DNA of 64,000 nucleotides from Desmodesmus armatus (GCA_007449985.2 VIIQ02000135.1:107001-171000), one strand, 5' to 3'. Shown: positions 11,421 to 22,870, counted from the first letter of the stretch. Made by a program: numbers and translations. The notes: a model not told the origin generated them from the letters alone.

Positions 11421-14400
11421 CGGCAGTGGCGCAGCACTGCCTAACTGGCTGCTGCTGCTGCTTCTGCTTCTGCTGTTTGAAAACTGTAACAAAGGTATTT
11501 GGGGGGCTGAGGCATCAGCAGACCCTGCTGCTTCTGCTTCTGCAATTGCTGCTGGTGGTGGTTGCGGCAGTTGTAGCTCTCCTGCGCTGCTGCTGCTGCT
11601 GTCGCTGCTGTCGATGCGGTCTCCTGCTGTGTTGTGGAGTGTTGGTGTGGGCTGCACTGCTGACACACTGCCAAAGAAGTCTGTAACTGGCACGTCACTC
11701 AGGGGTCGGTGGTAGTTTGAAGCAGCGTAGTGGAAGTGGCTGTCAAGGACCTCAAACCTGCATATGTCGTAGCGGGGGGGGGGGGGGGGGGAGGGGGGGG
11801 TTGACAGTGTGAGATAAGGATGTGTGCTTTGGAATGTGTGGGGCACTTCCTGCACCCTGGACAGAGGGGGGGGGGGCATTATTGAGACACATTGGCGGCC
11901 AATGACGTATGCAATGTGGTTTTGCTGAGGGGCCTCCAGGCCCGGGGGGAGGGGGGGGGGGGGAGGCATCGTAGTGGAAGTGGCTATCCAAGACCTCAAA
12001 CCTGCAGATGCCATAAGCAGGGGGGGGGGGAGGGCACAGTGTGTGTAGAAAAAAAGGGGGCCAGGGCACTGCAACACACTGCCAATGAAGTCTGCAACAT
12101 GGGCTTTGCCCCGAAAGGTGGTGGTGTGTGTGTGTGGGGGGGGGGGGGGGAGGCATCGTAGTGGAAGTGGCTGTCAAGGACCTCAAACCTGCATTTAGCA
12201 GGGGGGGGGGGGTGACAGTGTGTGTGGAGGGGGGGGGGAGGGCACTGCAACATACTTCCATTGAAGTCTGCCACGTGCGTTTTGGTCCGGGGGGGGGGGG
12301 ATCATAGTGGAAGTGGCTGTCTAGGACTTCAAACCTGCAAGGGCCATAGCGGCGGGCGCATGAGGGGGGGAGATGGGTGTGATGAGAGGGTGTTGCCAGG
12401 TCAGCCAGTGTGAGGGTGCTGTGAATGTCCACTCCCTCAAAGAAGTCCAGCGTCAGAAAATCATGGATGCGCCCCAAGTTTCATGGGGGGGGGGGCAATA
12501 GCTACCACAGTGGCCACAGCTCCCCCCTCCCTCACCCCCTGCACACACCACACCACCACCATCCATGCATCCAAGCATGACTCACTTGTAAATCTTCACA
12601 AGGTCTGCCAGTGTGAGTGTGCTGTGAATATCCACTCCCTCAAAGAAGTCCAGCGTCTGCCATGTAAACCTGTCAATCAGGCTGAGTCCCACATCAGTAT
12701 CCGTCAAGTGGGAGTAGCTTGACTCGTCCTTTAGGCTACTGGCCATGGAGAGCACTGCAGGGGAGCTGCAGCGAAAGGGGGGGGGAGCGGAAGCGGGGAG
12801 GAGAGAGGGAAGGGGGCAGGAGGGAAAGAAGGGGTGTGGTACAGGTTCAGTGGCAGCATGGTAGTGCTCAAGACACCCCCCCCCCACACACACACACACA
12901 AGCACTCCCACTGTGGCCAACACATCAGTGTCCGTCAGGTGGGAGTAGCTGGATTCATCCTTCAGGCTACTGGCCATAGATAGGACTGCTGGGGAACTGC
13001 AGCAGCCAAGAAGGGGGGGGGTGCAAGTTATTGAAGCACGGGTGCAGTGACAGCAAACTATGGCTTCAACTACGGTAGCAGGAGTGGTGTGGGATAATGC
13101 ATGTGCAATACAGTAAAGCATGGGAAACAAAGCCTGGAGTCATGTGCGTGCTGCACAGTCTTGTGTCACTCCATTTAGCTGTAGTATGTGTGTCACTCAC
13201 TGTATTTTGGAGTAGAGTGTTGCTGCCTGGCAGGTCTCAACAATCAGCAGCAACTCCTTGTAGCGACCTTTGACATGCATCTGGGCTATCGCATCAGCAA
13301 CATCCTGTAACAACAGGGGGGGTGGGGGGGTGGGGGGGGGGGGGGCTTTTCTAAGCAACAAAAGCGCATTCCAGCTCACTCGAGTGCAGCGCAACGGACA
13401 GTTGCACCAGCAACACCCAGCAGCAATTGCAGGCTACGGCACAAGCAGGCGCGGGCCCCGGAGGGGGGGGGGGTTCCAAACAAGCAGCAACTCCTTGTAG
13501 CGACCCTTGACGTGCATGTGGGCATTGGCATCAGCTACGTCCTGTAACAACGGGGGGGGGGGCCAAGGGGCGAGGAGGCAATTGGGGGGGGGGGGGGTGG
13601 CATTGATTCAAGCAACAAAAGGGCATTTGTGTGCTTGATGGTTAGTCAGTCACGTGAAGGTCATGATTGAAATGATGAGTGCAGCTCAACGCAGGTGCAC
13701 CAGCAACACCCAGCAGCAAGGGCAGGCTGCAGCACATGCAGGAGAGGCTGGGGTGGGGGTGGGGGTGGGGGTGGGGGTGGGGGTGGGGGTGGGGGTGGGG
13801 GTGGGGGTGGGGGTGGGGGGGGGGGTGGGGGGGTGGGGGTGGGGGTGGGGGTGGGGGTGGGGGTGGGGGTGGGGTGGGGGGGGGTGGGGGTAGCTGGGGT
13901 GGGGGTGGGGGTGGGGGTAGCTGGGGTGGGGGTGGGGGTGGGGTGGGGGTGGGGGTGGGGGTGGGGGTGGGGGTGGGGGTGGGGGTGGGGGTGGGGGTGG
14001 GGTGGGGGTGGGGGTGGGGGTGGGGGTGGGGGTGGGGGTGGGGGTAGCTGGGGTGGGGGTGGGGGTGGGGGTAGCTGGGGTGGGGGTGGGGGGGGGGGGG
14101 GGTGGGGGTGGGGGTGGGGGGGGGGGGGGGGGGGGTGGGGGTGGGGGTGGGGGTGGGGTGGGGGTGGGGGTGGGGGTGGGGGTGGGGGTGGGGGTGGGGG
14201 TGGGGGTGGGGGTGGGGGGGGGGTAGCTGGGGTGGGGGTGGGGGTGGGGGTAGCTGGGGTGGGGGTGGGGGTGGGGGTGGGGGTAGCTGGGGTGGGGGTG
14301 GGGGTGGGGGTAGCTGGGGTGGGGGTGGGGGTAGCTGGGGTGGGGGTGGGGGTGCTGGGGTGGGGGTGGGGGTGGGGGTGGGGGTGGGGGGGGGGTGGGG

Positions 14401-15472
14401 GTGGGGGTGGGGGTGGGGGTGGGGGTGGGGGTGGGGGTGGGGGTGGGGGTGGGGTGGGGGTGGGGGTGGGGGTGGGGGTGGGGGTGGGGGTGGGGTGGGG
14501 TAGCGGGGGTGGGGGTGGGGGTGGGGGTAGCGGGGGTGGGGGTGGGGGTGGGGGTAGCTGGGGTGGGGGTGGGGGTGGGGGTAGCTGGGGTGGGGGGGGG
14601 TGGGGGTAGCTGGGGTGGGGGTGGGGGTGGGGGTGGGGGTAGCTGGGGTGGGGGTGGGGGTGGGGGTGGGGGTGGGGGTGGGGGTGGGGGTGGGGGTGGG
14701 GGTGGGGGTGGGGGTGGGGGTGGGGGTGGGGGTGGGGGTGGGGGTGGGGGTGGGGGTGGGGGTGGGGGTGGGGTGGGGGTGGGGGTGGGGGTGGGGGTGG
14801 GGGTGGGGGTGGGGGGGGGTGGGGTGGGGGTGGGGGAAGCAGCAGCTCCTTAGATCGACCCTTGACGTGCATCTGGGCAACAGCATAATCAATATCCAGC
14901 AGGGTCCTGCAGCGAATACAGGATGGGACACACAGAGAACGGACGGCACAGGGAGGGGGCGTGGGTGGGGGTGGGGGTGGGGTGGGGGTGGGGGGGGGGG
15001 GGTGGAGCAGGCAGCAGCTCCTTGTTGCGACCCTTGACATGCATTGGGGCAATCGCATCAGCGACGTCCTGTAACAACATGGGGTGTGTCTCCCCCACCC
15101 CCGCCCACACTTCCAACCAAATACTCTTCCCCAAACCCATGCCCCCATCTTTGTGCGTGACCCCAAGAAGGACATGTGCCTGTTCACACCTGCACCTGAC
15201 TGCCCACCCCCATGCACCTGACTCCCCCCCCCCCCCCAAAAAAAACCCACCTGGGGTTGACCCCCGGGGGGGGGGGGGGGGGGGGGGGTTCTGTCAGCTG
15301 AACAACACCACCCTGCACGTTGGCTCACTAACTTCGGGATCTCTTATATGTCATGACTACTTTGAAGTGACACTGTTTGAGAGAAACAGGGTTGAGCCCA
15401 CCTGTGCCATGAGTTCCTCTGTGTCTTGAAATTTCATGAACTCGTTTCCACCATGACCACTGATGTACACCT

Positions 15473-15529
<57 letters not shown>

Positions 15530-17446
15530 CAGATTCACCAGAAGTAGTGATAGAGCAGCAGCAGCACCAGCACCAGCACTACTCATCGCCTCATTGAAGG
15601 AACCACACTCCATGTGACAACTCACACACTGCTTGTTCATTCCTGAGTCAGTGCCCCCCCCCCTCTCACCAGTACGTTGCTCCCTCGGTCTGACAGCATT
15701 CGCTTGGGGCGGGGCACCGCAGGGTCGTGACGGCCTGCAGGGAAAGATTACATGCAAGGGGAAAGAGACGCTTGCTTGCGAATAGAAGGCCACAGTTGGT
15801 AACAGTAAAAGTAACAGTATTTGCGGCTGCAAAGGTGACAGATATCTTGACACCGCCTGCTCTGCATGATACTGCACAACCCAGCCGAAGGGCGCGGGGG
15901 GGGGGGGGGGGGTAAGCCCAGCGTACCTACACCCCCTCAACACCTGTAACCACGCATTTGAGGTTTGCCAAAGTCACCTTGCACCCCCTGCCGTCTACCT
16001 GAGCAATAGTGTAGCCACCGGAGGGTACCAAGTATGTCTGCTGGTTACACAGTGCACTGCACACGTCTGCATCACAACAATACCTCCAACGTGTACACCC
16101 CCCCCCCCGCCGGGGGGCCAACACCACTCCCTTGTTCCCACCATACGAGCAGCACACCTGTGAGCACTCGTATGAAGTTTTCGACTGTCACCTCATACCC
16201 CCTGTAGTCCACCTCAACATTGGTGCCATACACATTGAGGCGGTGGGATTCATCGTTGAACACCTAAAGCAAAACACGGGGGGGGGGGGGGCAGGAGCGG
16301 GGGAGGGGTTTGGGGGGGGGGGGGGGGGTCGAATAGGAATGCGGGGGCGCCCAAAGGGGGAGGAGGGGGGGGGGGAGTGGGAGAGGGGATACGTTGAGCC
16401 GGTGGGACTGATCGTTGAACACATGCACAGGGACCGAAAATGCGGCAGCAAGATGCAAAAGCAGATAGTCAGATTTGAGGAGGGGGAGGGGGACCCCCCC
16501 CTATTCCCCACCTGGCTAGGGTACACGTGTCGTGGGTTGCAGACCACGTCCTCTGCCAGCATGAGTATGATGTTGCTGCCTCCTTGCCCCCCCCCCTCTT
16601 CCCACCCGCCCAGAGGGCACCGCAACAATCAATCCAGCACTGTGCACACCGTTCGTGCCGCCCCACCTCTCACTCACACACACAAACACACAATGCGCAC
16701 CCCCCAATCCATTTTTCTGTCCCACAGACCCACCTGGCTAGGGTATGAGTTGCGTGGGTTGCAGGCCACGTCTTCTGCCAGCATGAGAATTATGTTGCTG
16801 TCAGGAATTCCCAGGCGCTTCACTGTCCTGTAGAAGCTGAGTGTGTTGGCCATATGGCGGTAGTTGTACCAATACTACATCCAAGGGGGGGTCAGGGGTA
16901 CAGAGGTGCGGGGGGAGGGGGGGGGGCGTGTCAGTCAGTGTGTGGGGAAGGTGTGGGGGAGTGTGTGTGTGTGTGTGTGTGTGGGGGGGGGGGTGTGAGG
17001 GAACGAGGCGGGACAAGCCACTGCCTTTGGTAAATGAGTGCGCTCAGATGGAAGGGGTGCTTGGGAAGGGGAGGGTGTTGGGGATGTGGCTGCATCAACA
17101 GCCAAGTGCTCGGTTGACAGTAAGGTGTGCGCCCCGTGTGTGGGATGCAGTCTTGTGGGCCAGGGGTGGTGCAGTTTAGGGGCTCAACATATGACATACT
17201 TTCTTCATTGTGACTGCATTGTGGATGCAGCATCAGCTGTTTATGCTGTATCAATATCCCAGCATTAACCCTATACTCTGCTTGCGGGGATGCCTCTCAA
17301 CCTTGAACCCACCTTAGATGTGGCAACCAACACAGCCCAGTTACTGGTGTGGTTGCTGCCCCAGCCTTGGCATGAATGGGAGGGGCATGTAGTACCACCA
17401 GCAACAGCAGTAGCCCGACAACGGCTAGGAATCGCAGCTGCGGCAT
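11316..17446 (-). CDS. GPI8: GPI transamidase catalytic subunit GPI8/PIGK
   Basis: C13-family cysteine protease that cleaves a protein's C-terminal signal and attaches the GPI anchor in the ER. Exons, high to low: 17446-17313, 16874-16734, 16263-16158, 15734-15670, 15470-15402, 13304-13201, 12765-12586, 11757-11316; about 413 residues. Recognised blocks are [55 protein letters not shown] with the catalytic His (about residue 154), [16 protein letters not shown] with the catalytic Cys (about 196), [14 protein letters not shown] and VTDFFGSV. The ATG opens a signal peptide ([20 protein letters not shown]), but that frame is one base out of register with the mature part of exon 1, so a frameshift, error or missed splice lies near 17385-17400. 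The C-terminus has a possible membrane helix ([18 protein letters not shown]); its 3' end is uncertain. Introns hold many partial exon copies. Confidence 0.88.
11971..12351 (-). repeat. Three partial copies of GPI8 exon 8 start
   Basis: Segments at 11971-12017, 12158-12201 and 12302-12351 repeat the acceptor and first 12 codons of exon 8 ([10 protein letters not shown]). Each lies beside poly-G runs on the plus strand (poly-C in the transcript). The functional copy is taken as 11757 because only it continues into VTDFFGSV. Confidence 0.85.
12397..12480 (-). repeat. Partial copy of GPI8 exon 7 end
   Basis: Repeats the [18 protein letters not shown] codons of exon 7, then diverges before the donor. 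Confidence 0.8.
12925..13005 (-). repeat. Partial copy of GPI8 exon 7 start
   Basis: Repeats the acceptor and the codons for [20 protein letters not shown], then departs from the exon after TDTDV. The full exon is 12765-12586. Confidence 0.82.
13484..15068 (-). repeat. Three truncated copies of GPI8 exon 6
   Basis: At 15068-15010, 14900-14838 and 13541-13484 the first 18-20 codons of exon 6 recur ([19 protein letters not shown] and variants). Every copy stops before the IVETCQ segment, so none supplies the catalytic Cys. Each ends at a C-rich run on the minus strand, two of them at the CCCCCA satellite. Only 13304-13201 is full length. Confidence 0.85.
13741..14836. repeat. GGGGGT satellite, about 1.1 kb
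   Basis: Nearly pure GGGGGT hexamers on the plus strand with occasional poly-G expansions and about a dozen GGGGGTAGCTGGGGT interruptions. It sits inside the intron between GPI8 exons 5 and 6; a short outlier is at 14965-15003. The G-rich strand is the template strand for GPI8. Long Gly/Trp/Val or Pro/His/Thr open frames here are artefacts of the repeat. Confidence 0.97.
15471..15526 (-). repeat. CTG tract forming the acceptor of GPI8 exon 5
   Basis: On the minus strand a run of CTG units (CAG on plus, one CAA interruption) ends directly in TGCAG and exon 5 starts at the next base, so the repeat itself supplies the 3' splice site. Confidence 0.9.
16390..16577 (-). repeat. Partial copies of GPI8 exon 2 end and exon 3 start
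   Basis: 16577-16509 repeats the end of exon 2 ([11 protein letters not shown]...YPSQ plus donor). 16422-16390 repeats the start of exon 3 ([11 protein letters not shown] plus acceptor). Together they look like a duplicated exon-intron-exon stretch with most of the exons lost. Confidence 0.82.
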
Positions 17447-17940
17447 ATGTGAAGCTGACAGTGGGCCAAGCGGTATCAATTGCAGGGGTGGGACTGGCCA
17501 GTGCGAGGGTCAGAGTAATGTATGGATTTGGAAGGTCCTCTAAATTTGCAAAATATGTTTGGAATAGCCAGTCTCTCTCCCCTCTGCTGGCCAGGTTGTG
17601 GATTGATCTGGGAGAGAATGATCAGCACAGAGCTGAATATAGTTTGAGATGCAGCTAGTGCAAGACAGCTTATGCAACAATTCTGTATTTCCTTAGACCT
17701 TAGACCTCAGAATATCACACAAGCACAGTTCTGCACAACACTTCCCACTCCGGCAGTCACTCCTGCCTCCCCAGTCAGCCGTTGGGGTGTACTGACCCCA
17801 TATCGGCCAAGAGCGTAAACAAATTGACGGATTTGTGACCGAGCAATCGTAAAAGAACACCGCTGCCTGCTGCCACAGTGCACCTCTCAGTTTGCCGAGT
17901 TTCTGCTGACCAGATCGCCCTGACCGCAAGCTGCTGCAAA
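17447..17940. promoter_or_regulatory. Divergent promoter region of GPI8 and bL19m
   Basis: The two start codons face away from each other across 494 bases, which must hold both promoters and 5' UTRs. I see no TATA-like box I would defend. Confidence 0.45.
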
Positions 17941-20921
17941 ATGCTACGAGCGCTTCTGCCTCTGTACCGATCGACCTTATTAGCCCTAGATAATGCAGCT
18001 TGCTGCACATGCGGTAGCTTCGCCAGCACCAGCGCAACTACCAGCAACAGCAGCAGTAGCGCATCATTCCTCTCACCACCAGCTGCTGCTGGGCTCTCAA
18101 CAACAGCAGCAGCAGCTGCAGGCGCAGCAGCGAGCAACTCCAGCAGCAGTGTAACTAGAACCTCAGGAAGCGGCAGCAGCATTATCGCGGGAGGCAGAAA
18201 ACAGTCAAATGCTCCCTTGGCAGCGCCGTGGACTCCAACCAGCATGTTGACGAAGCGGAAAACGTATCAGAAACGCAGCAGGTTCTTGATACAGGTGGGC
18301 GTGGCCGAATACGCTCTGCTCTGCATATGCTACCAAGTCATGTGAAGCTGCAAAGTTGTGTTGGCAGCAGAACGCAGCGCAGCACCCGTGCCCTTGCCCT
18401 GTCAGGGTCAAGCATCAAGACTGCAGTTGTGTTTGTTAGTGTTCCTGATCAAAGCGCAAGCAGCTGAAAGTGTACGTGGAGGGGCGCGCCATGGGGCAGT
18501 TGATTTGAGCATATGCTGCACCCCCAGCCCCCCCCCTCCCCCCACATCACTTCATGCTGCCGTTGTTTTGCTGCTTCTACCGCCTATTTTGCCCCATACG
18601 CTTCCAGACTCTGGAGTCTGAACAGCAGCAGCGGCTAGCCAGCGGGAAGCAGATACCCAGCTTCAGGTCTGGCGACATTCTGGAGGTGTCAACGGTGAGC
18701 AGCAGGCACAAAGCAGCAGGGTTTTTTCATGTAATACACTGGGGAGGGCGGGGGGGGGGGGGTGACTGGTGGTCTGGTGTAAGGGCGCAGTGGCCAGCAA
18801 TCAACCAGAGGGTGCCTACGTGGGCAGCAGGGGTTGATGGGAGCAGCAGGGGGTGACGACTGTGTGTGGTGGTGGGGTACCGGCTGCTGGTTTGGTGTAG
18901 GTTTCAGGTTCGGCGGCATTCTGGATGTGTCAACGGTGAGCAGCAGGCCTAAGTGCACCAGGGGTAGTTTTACAGGCCATGGTATGAGGCCCGGGGGGGG
19001 GGGTGTTAGTGGCTGCTGATCTGGTTTATGCGCGCTGATTCTGGTTTATGCGCGCTGATTCGTCAAAGAGGTGTACACACTGAGCAGCAGGCAATGTGTG
19101 AGCAGCAGGCATTCAGGGTGCAGGGTTTATGGCACCCTTGTGTGTTTGTGGGGGGAGTCCAGGGGGGCATGTTTTTTGTGTGGGGGGGGGGGGGGGGGAG
19201 GTGCAGAGCGTCGTGTGACGAGGCTAGTGGTAGCAGTAGTGGTAGTAGTAGCAAGGGCTTTTGCGGGTGTTCTGCGGGCCAAGCATGCCCATGAAAGACA
19301 GCAGTTGCCGTTGCAGCTGTGGCGATAGAGGCAACAATCGTCTGGGAAGTAGCGCCAAAGACAAGAAAGGTGGTTGTCGCATATGCACGGATGAATCATG
19401 TCAGGGTGATGTGGGCACACACAGTGATGTTGCTTGGGCAGGGCTAGCACAGGCACACAGCCCCTGCATGACAGCACCCTAGTAGACCTAGCCCTGTCTG
19501 TGTGAATTAGTGAACAGCCTGCCTGCAGCAGCAGCAGCAGCAGCAGTGGGGCATGCAACCAGGGTGTGATGCAGAGGGCTTCAACAGTAGCTGCTGCTTA
19601 GCAAAGAGACGTAATGAGGCTGGGGGCGCTGGTGAGATGTGCGGGGGGGGGGGGGGTGCAGAGGGCGCCATTGGCAGCGGCGGCTGCACACCATGAAGCT
19701 TTAGTGCAGAAGGGCCAGCACATGCTGATGATGTAGCCGTATCACCCCCCCCTTCCCCCTACCTCAACCCCAATCCACTTCACCCCAAGAAAATTCATTT
19801 TCCCTACGTTGCGCCTTCTTCCGTCCCCACCATATCATTCAAGCTGGAAGTTTTAGCAGGCTGCGTGATCTGCATCTGCACTCACCATTCCCTCACTCCT
19901 GTTTTGTGTGTTTACTTGCATCGCCCACAGGTTGTTCCCGAAGCTGACCGCAAGGTGTACACCTACAAAGGCCTGTGCATCGCTCGCGCCAACAAGGGCC
20001 CCCGCAGCTGGTTCAAGCTCTACAACGTCTTCCCTGATGCAGGAGGCTTCGTGCAGCACTTCCCACTGTAAGTGTTGCCCTAAGTCTGTCAGGTGCTGTT
20101 AGGCTGTCAAGGGTGCTGTTGCTGTAAGGACGACAAATGGGAGGGAGGGACGGTGTTGGTTGGGCGGGGTCTTCCCTTGTGCAGGAGGCTTCGTGCAGCA
20201 CTTCCCACTGTAAATATGGCTGGACGACATCCTGTTTGCTGTTCAGTCGCGCGGCTTGGGGGGGGGGGGCAGGGAGAAAGGAAAAGGGGAGGGAGGAGGA
20301 GATAAGGGGTAGCGGTGGGGTGGGGGGCTTCCTCAGATGCAGGAGGCTTTGTGCAGCGCTTCCCTCTGTGAGTATGGCTGGACGACACAGGGCCCCTGTT
20401 TGCTGTTCTGTCTCGCCGCTTTGGGAGGGGCAGGGGGAAGGATAAGGGGGAGAGAGGAGAAAAGGGGTAGGAGTGGGGGTGGGGGCTTCCACTGACGCAG
20501 GAGGCTTCGTGCAGCGCTTCCCACTGTGATTGTTGCTACACACTGTTGGGATGTCAGGAGTGCCGCTGATAAAGGGAAGGACAGGGGAGGGGGTGTCTTG
20601 CCCTGACGCTGCCACCACATAATGACTCCTGCTGCTGCCTGTGTTTCCTTCTTGTCTTGTATGCACAGGTACATGCCTGACCTGCAGTCCATCGCACCAG
20701 GTTTCACCAGATTTGTTGCCGAGGTTTCGCTGACAATAAATTAATGCCGCTGCCTGTGTTTCCTTGTTTTGTCTACCTACAGGTACATGCCTGACCTGCT
20801 GTCCATCAAGGTAGTTGGCCGCATCCCCAAGGCGCATCGCTCAAAGCTGTACTACCTGCTCAGGGATGAGAGCCCAAGGCACTCTTACCAGGCAGACATC
20901 CGCGTGCAGCAGCAGAGCTGA
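17941..20921 (+). CDS. Mitochondrial ribosomal protein bL19m
   Basis: Large-subunit ribosomal protein of the bL19 family. Four exons with matching phases: 17941-18294, 18608-18694, 19931-20067, 20783-20921; 238 residues. Residues 1 to about 105 are a basic, Ser/Ala-rich leader (MLRALLPLYRSTLLALDNAA) fitting mitochondrial import. The family core follows: IPSFRSGDILEVST, then KVYTYKGLCIAR, FKLYNVFP, FPLYMPDLLSIKVVGR and SKLYYLLRDESP. The core resembles mitochondrial rather than plastid L19, notably in LYYLLRD followed by a short acidic tail. The ATG is the first in the frame consistent with exon 1; an in-frame ATG at 17878 would add 21 residues. Introns contain repeated partial copies of exon edges. 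Confidence 0.85.
18900..18949 (+). repeat. Partial copy of bL19m exon 2 end
   Basis: Repeats the last 36 bases of exon 2 with the donor (CTGGATGTGTCAACG then GTGAGC). A poly-G run (about 18748-18761) separates it from exon 2. A weaker third trace may lie near 19071-19093. Confidence 0.8.
19027..19068 (+). repeat. 20-base tandem duplication
   Basis: CTGGTTTATGCGCGCTGATT occurs twice in tandem in intron 2 of the bL19m gene. Confidence 0.8.
20181..20692 (+). repeat. Partial copies of bL19m exon 3 end (x3) and exon 4 start (x1)
   Basis: Segments near 20181-20215, 20337-20374 and 20495-20530 repeat GCAGGAGGCTTCGTGCAG and the donor region of exon 3 with a period of about 155 bases. 20669-20692 repeats the start of exon 4 (TACATGCCTGACCTG) with its acceptor. 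Confidence 0.85.
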
Positions 20922-21597
20922 TCTTGTGCTGGGTTGGGTGTGGTCTAGTGGCTTCTTTGGGGTCTAGTGGCTTTTGCAGGTTTGGCACAGTGTGCAGCAC
21001 CGCAGCCTTGGACTCTTCCTTGAATCAGCAAGCAGATGTGCGGGTGCAGCAGCTGTGCTGACTGATCAAAGGGTGGTTTTGTCATTGTGGTTCAGCCAGC
21101 AAGTGTGGTATGGCAGTGCTGACAGTCACGCTATGTCGGGGCTTGACACAGCAGCGCTGAAAGGGCCGCTTGTCTATGAGGCCTGTACTTGCAGCAGCAA
21201 GCATATGTGTGTTTGTGCTGCAATGCGGTTGTGATTTGTTTTGCTAGATGTTGGTCAAGGTGCTTGCGCTTGTGGGTGGCAGGTGTTGGCGCTGTGTGAG
21301 CAACTGCGTGTGATTTGTTGCTGAAGTGTACTACAAGTGACTTTGAAGCACCCTTGCAGCAGTACTGTGCATGCGCATGGTGTTGAGTTCATGCTGCTGG
21401 CAGCTGCTGGCGTGCTGGACCGTCCATAGCTGTGGTAGCACCGCTTGGTGGCAACGAGCTTGATGTTTTGTGAACCAAACTTTGTTGGTAACAGCACCCA
21501 ATAATCCTGCTGACACTCATCACACAGTACAGCGTATGTACTGCTGTTTGATGTTTGACACTTCACATGTCTGGTAGCTGAAAACTGCATCGGACAT

Positions 21598-21602
21598 TGT
21601 AA
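21598..21602 (+). terminator. TGTAA poly(A) signal, candidate for bL19m
   Basis: TGTAA, 677 bases after the stop codon. Confidence 0.45.
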
Positions 21603-22159
21603 ACGAGCCAGACAGGCTCAGACATGTTGCGTTGACGGGCCAGGGACGACCTGGGTTGATGTGATGCTTGGAAGTAAGTCAGTTGAATCTGGGCTGGCAA
21701 AGATGGGACACTGCCCGGCATATCTTTTTGTTGATCACTGCCCTGACGGACCCCTAAGTACGCAGACATGCTTGTGCTGTTACCCCCAACAGTGCAGAAC
21801 CGCAGATGCACCTCAACTGCAGATGCAACACGATTCCAAGGTCAGGAACAGGAACAGCAAGCGCCATTGTTACACAGCCGTGCCAACGATACTGCCATGA
21901 CGGCAGTGCTGCTGCACCGAAACTTGTATGAGCGGGTCCATCTTCAGGGTTCTGGGAGATATCAGAACACTGCATCACAGGCAGCAAGCAGGGACCTTGT
22001 GTCAGCAAGTGCAAAGTACAGCATCTGCGTTGCAAGCTGTGCATGCCATGCAGTGCATGCATGCATGAACGCACGGGACCGAGGGCACCACATCCTTATG
22101 CAACACTGCTGCTAGCAGCTGCGAGGGCCGTTGCACATCCTGCAGCTTGTTGATACTTA
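21603..22159. other. Intergenic, no gene recognised
   Basis: No open frame with motif or splice support. Confidence 0.4.
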
Positions 22160-22288
22160 CCTGCCAACAGCTGTTCATGACAAGCATCTGCCCCCAGCAG
22201 ATGCTCTGCCAAATTGGCAGGTAAGTTTGCCAATCTGGCAGAGCATCTGCTGGGGGGCAGATGCTTGTCGTGAACAGCTGTTGGCAGG
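22160..22288 (+). ncRNA. Long hairpin, possible small-RNA precursor or foldback element
   Basis: Arms 22160-22219 and 22228-22288 are complementary over 60 pairs with one single-base bulge, one mismatch and one G-U wobble; the loop is 8 bases (GGTAAGTT). Each arm contains smaller palindromes (GCATCTGC/GCAGATGC, CAGCTG). The shape suits a Dicer substrate, which green algae do process, but a foldback transposon or recent inverted duplication would look the same. Strand is arbitrary. Confidence 0.5.
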
Positions 22289-22610
22289 AAAGGCACTTGT
22301 TGCCGGCGGTCCCTGCATGCACAAGCAGGCACAACAGTTCGCAGCACGTCACTCTCAGCAATATCTTGCCTCTTGATCCTGGTTGGGGTGCAGCAGGGCC
22401 GACCTTGTGAAAAACTTGTCACAGCTGTAAGCGGCCGCACAGTATGTATGGCACCAAGTTCATCAACTGACTGTACAGGCTACACTGAAGTGATAAACAG
22501 GCAAGCCTGAGCATGCTGTGACTAGCTGGCAGCACACCAAGAGTCGAACTTGAGCATGATGCTACTCACTGTTGGCCTTCAAGGCGGTTCGCCAGTATCT
22601 GAGCCTCATG

Positions 22611-22870
22611 GTGTCACCAAGGGTGTGCCACACATTGCTCCACGAACCCTCAGACGTCCAGGTCAGCGGGTGGAGTATTGTGGCCAATACCCCACCACAA
22701 CCCCGGAAACTTGGCCCAAGGCGCCTCCCGTAACCACCGGGTCCCCACAGTCCACCATACAGAGCCCCAAGGCTCAGGATGCATAACACCCAGGCAGACT
22801 AGTGACTTCCAACCCCCGCCTTGAAATCGGGTTAACGTTTCACAATGTGCAGCACACCCTTGATGAAACC
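22611..22870 (+). repeat. Structured repeat family, copy 1
   Basis: About 260 bases. The left end GTGTCACCAAGGGTGTGCC is the inverted match of the right end GGCACACCCTTGATGACAC as seen in better copies. Inside is a hairpin (GGGTGGAGTATTG ... CAATACCCCACC) and a GAGCCC/GGGCTC pair. Similarity to copies 2 and 3 extends about 70 bases further left and 60 bases right, so the locus is also a roughly 550-base tandem array. Confidence 0.8.

Noticed and set aside
13642..15328. Very long Pro/His/Thr and Gly/Val/Trp open frames
   Set aside because: Generated by the GGGGGT satellite; no start or splice context and no non-repeat content.
17775..18245. Minus-strand open frame of 156 codons
   Set aside because: Antisense to the mitochondrial leader exon of bL19m, which has splice and family support.
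20181..20530. CRISPR-like spaced repeats
   Set aside because: Repeats are copies of a bL19m exon end in a eukaryotic intron; spacing and context do not fit CRISPR and no cas genes are present.
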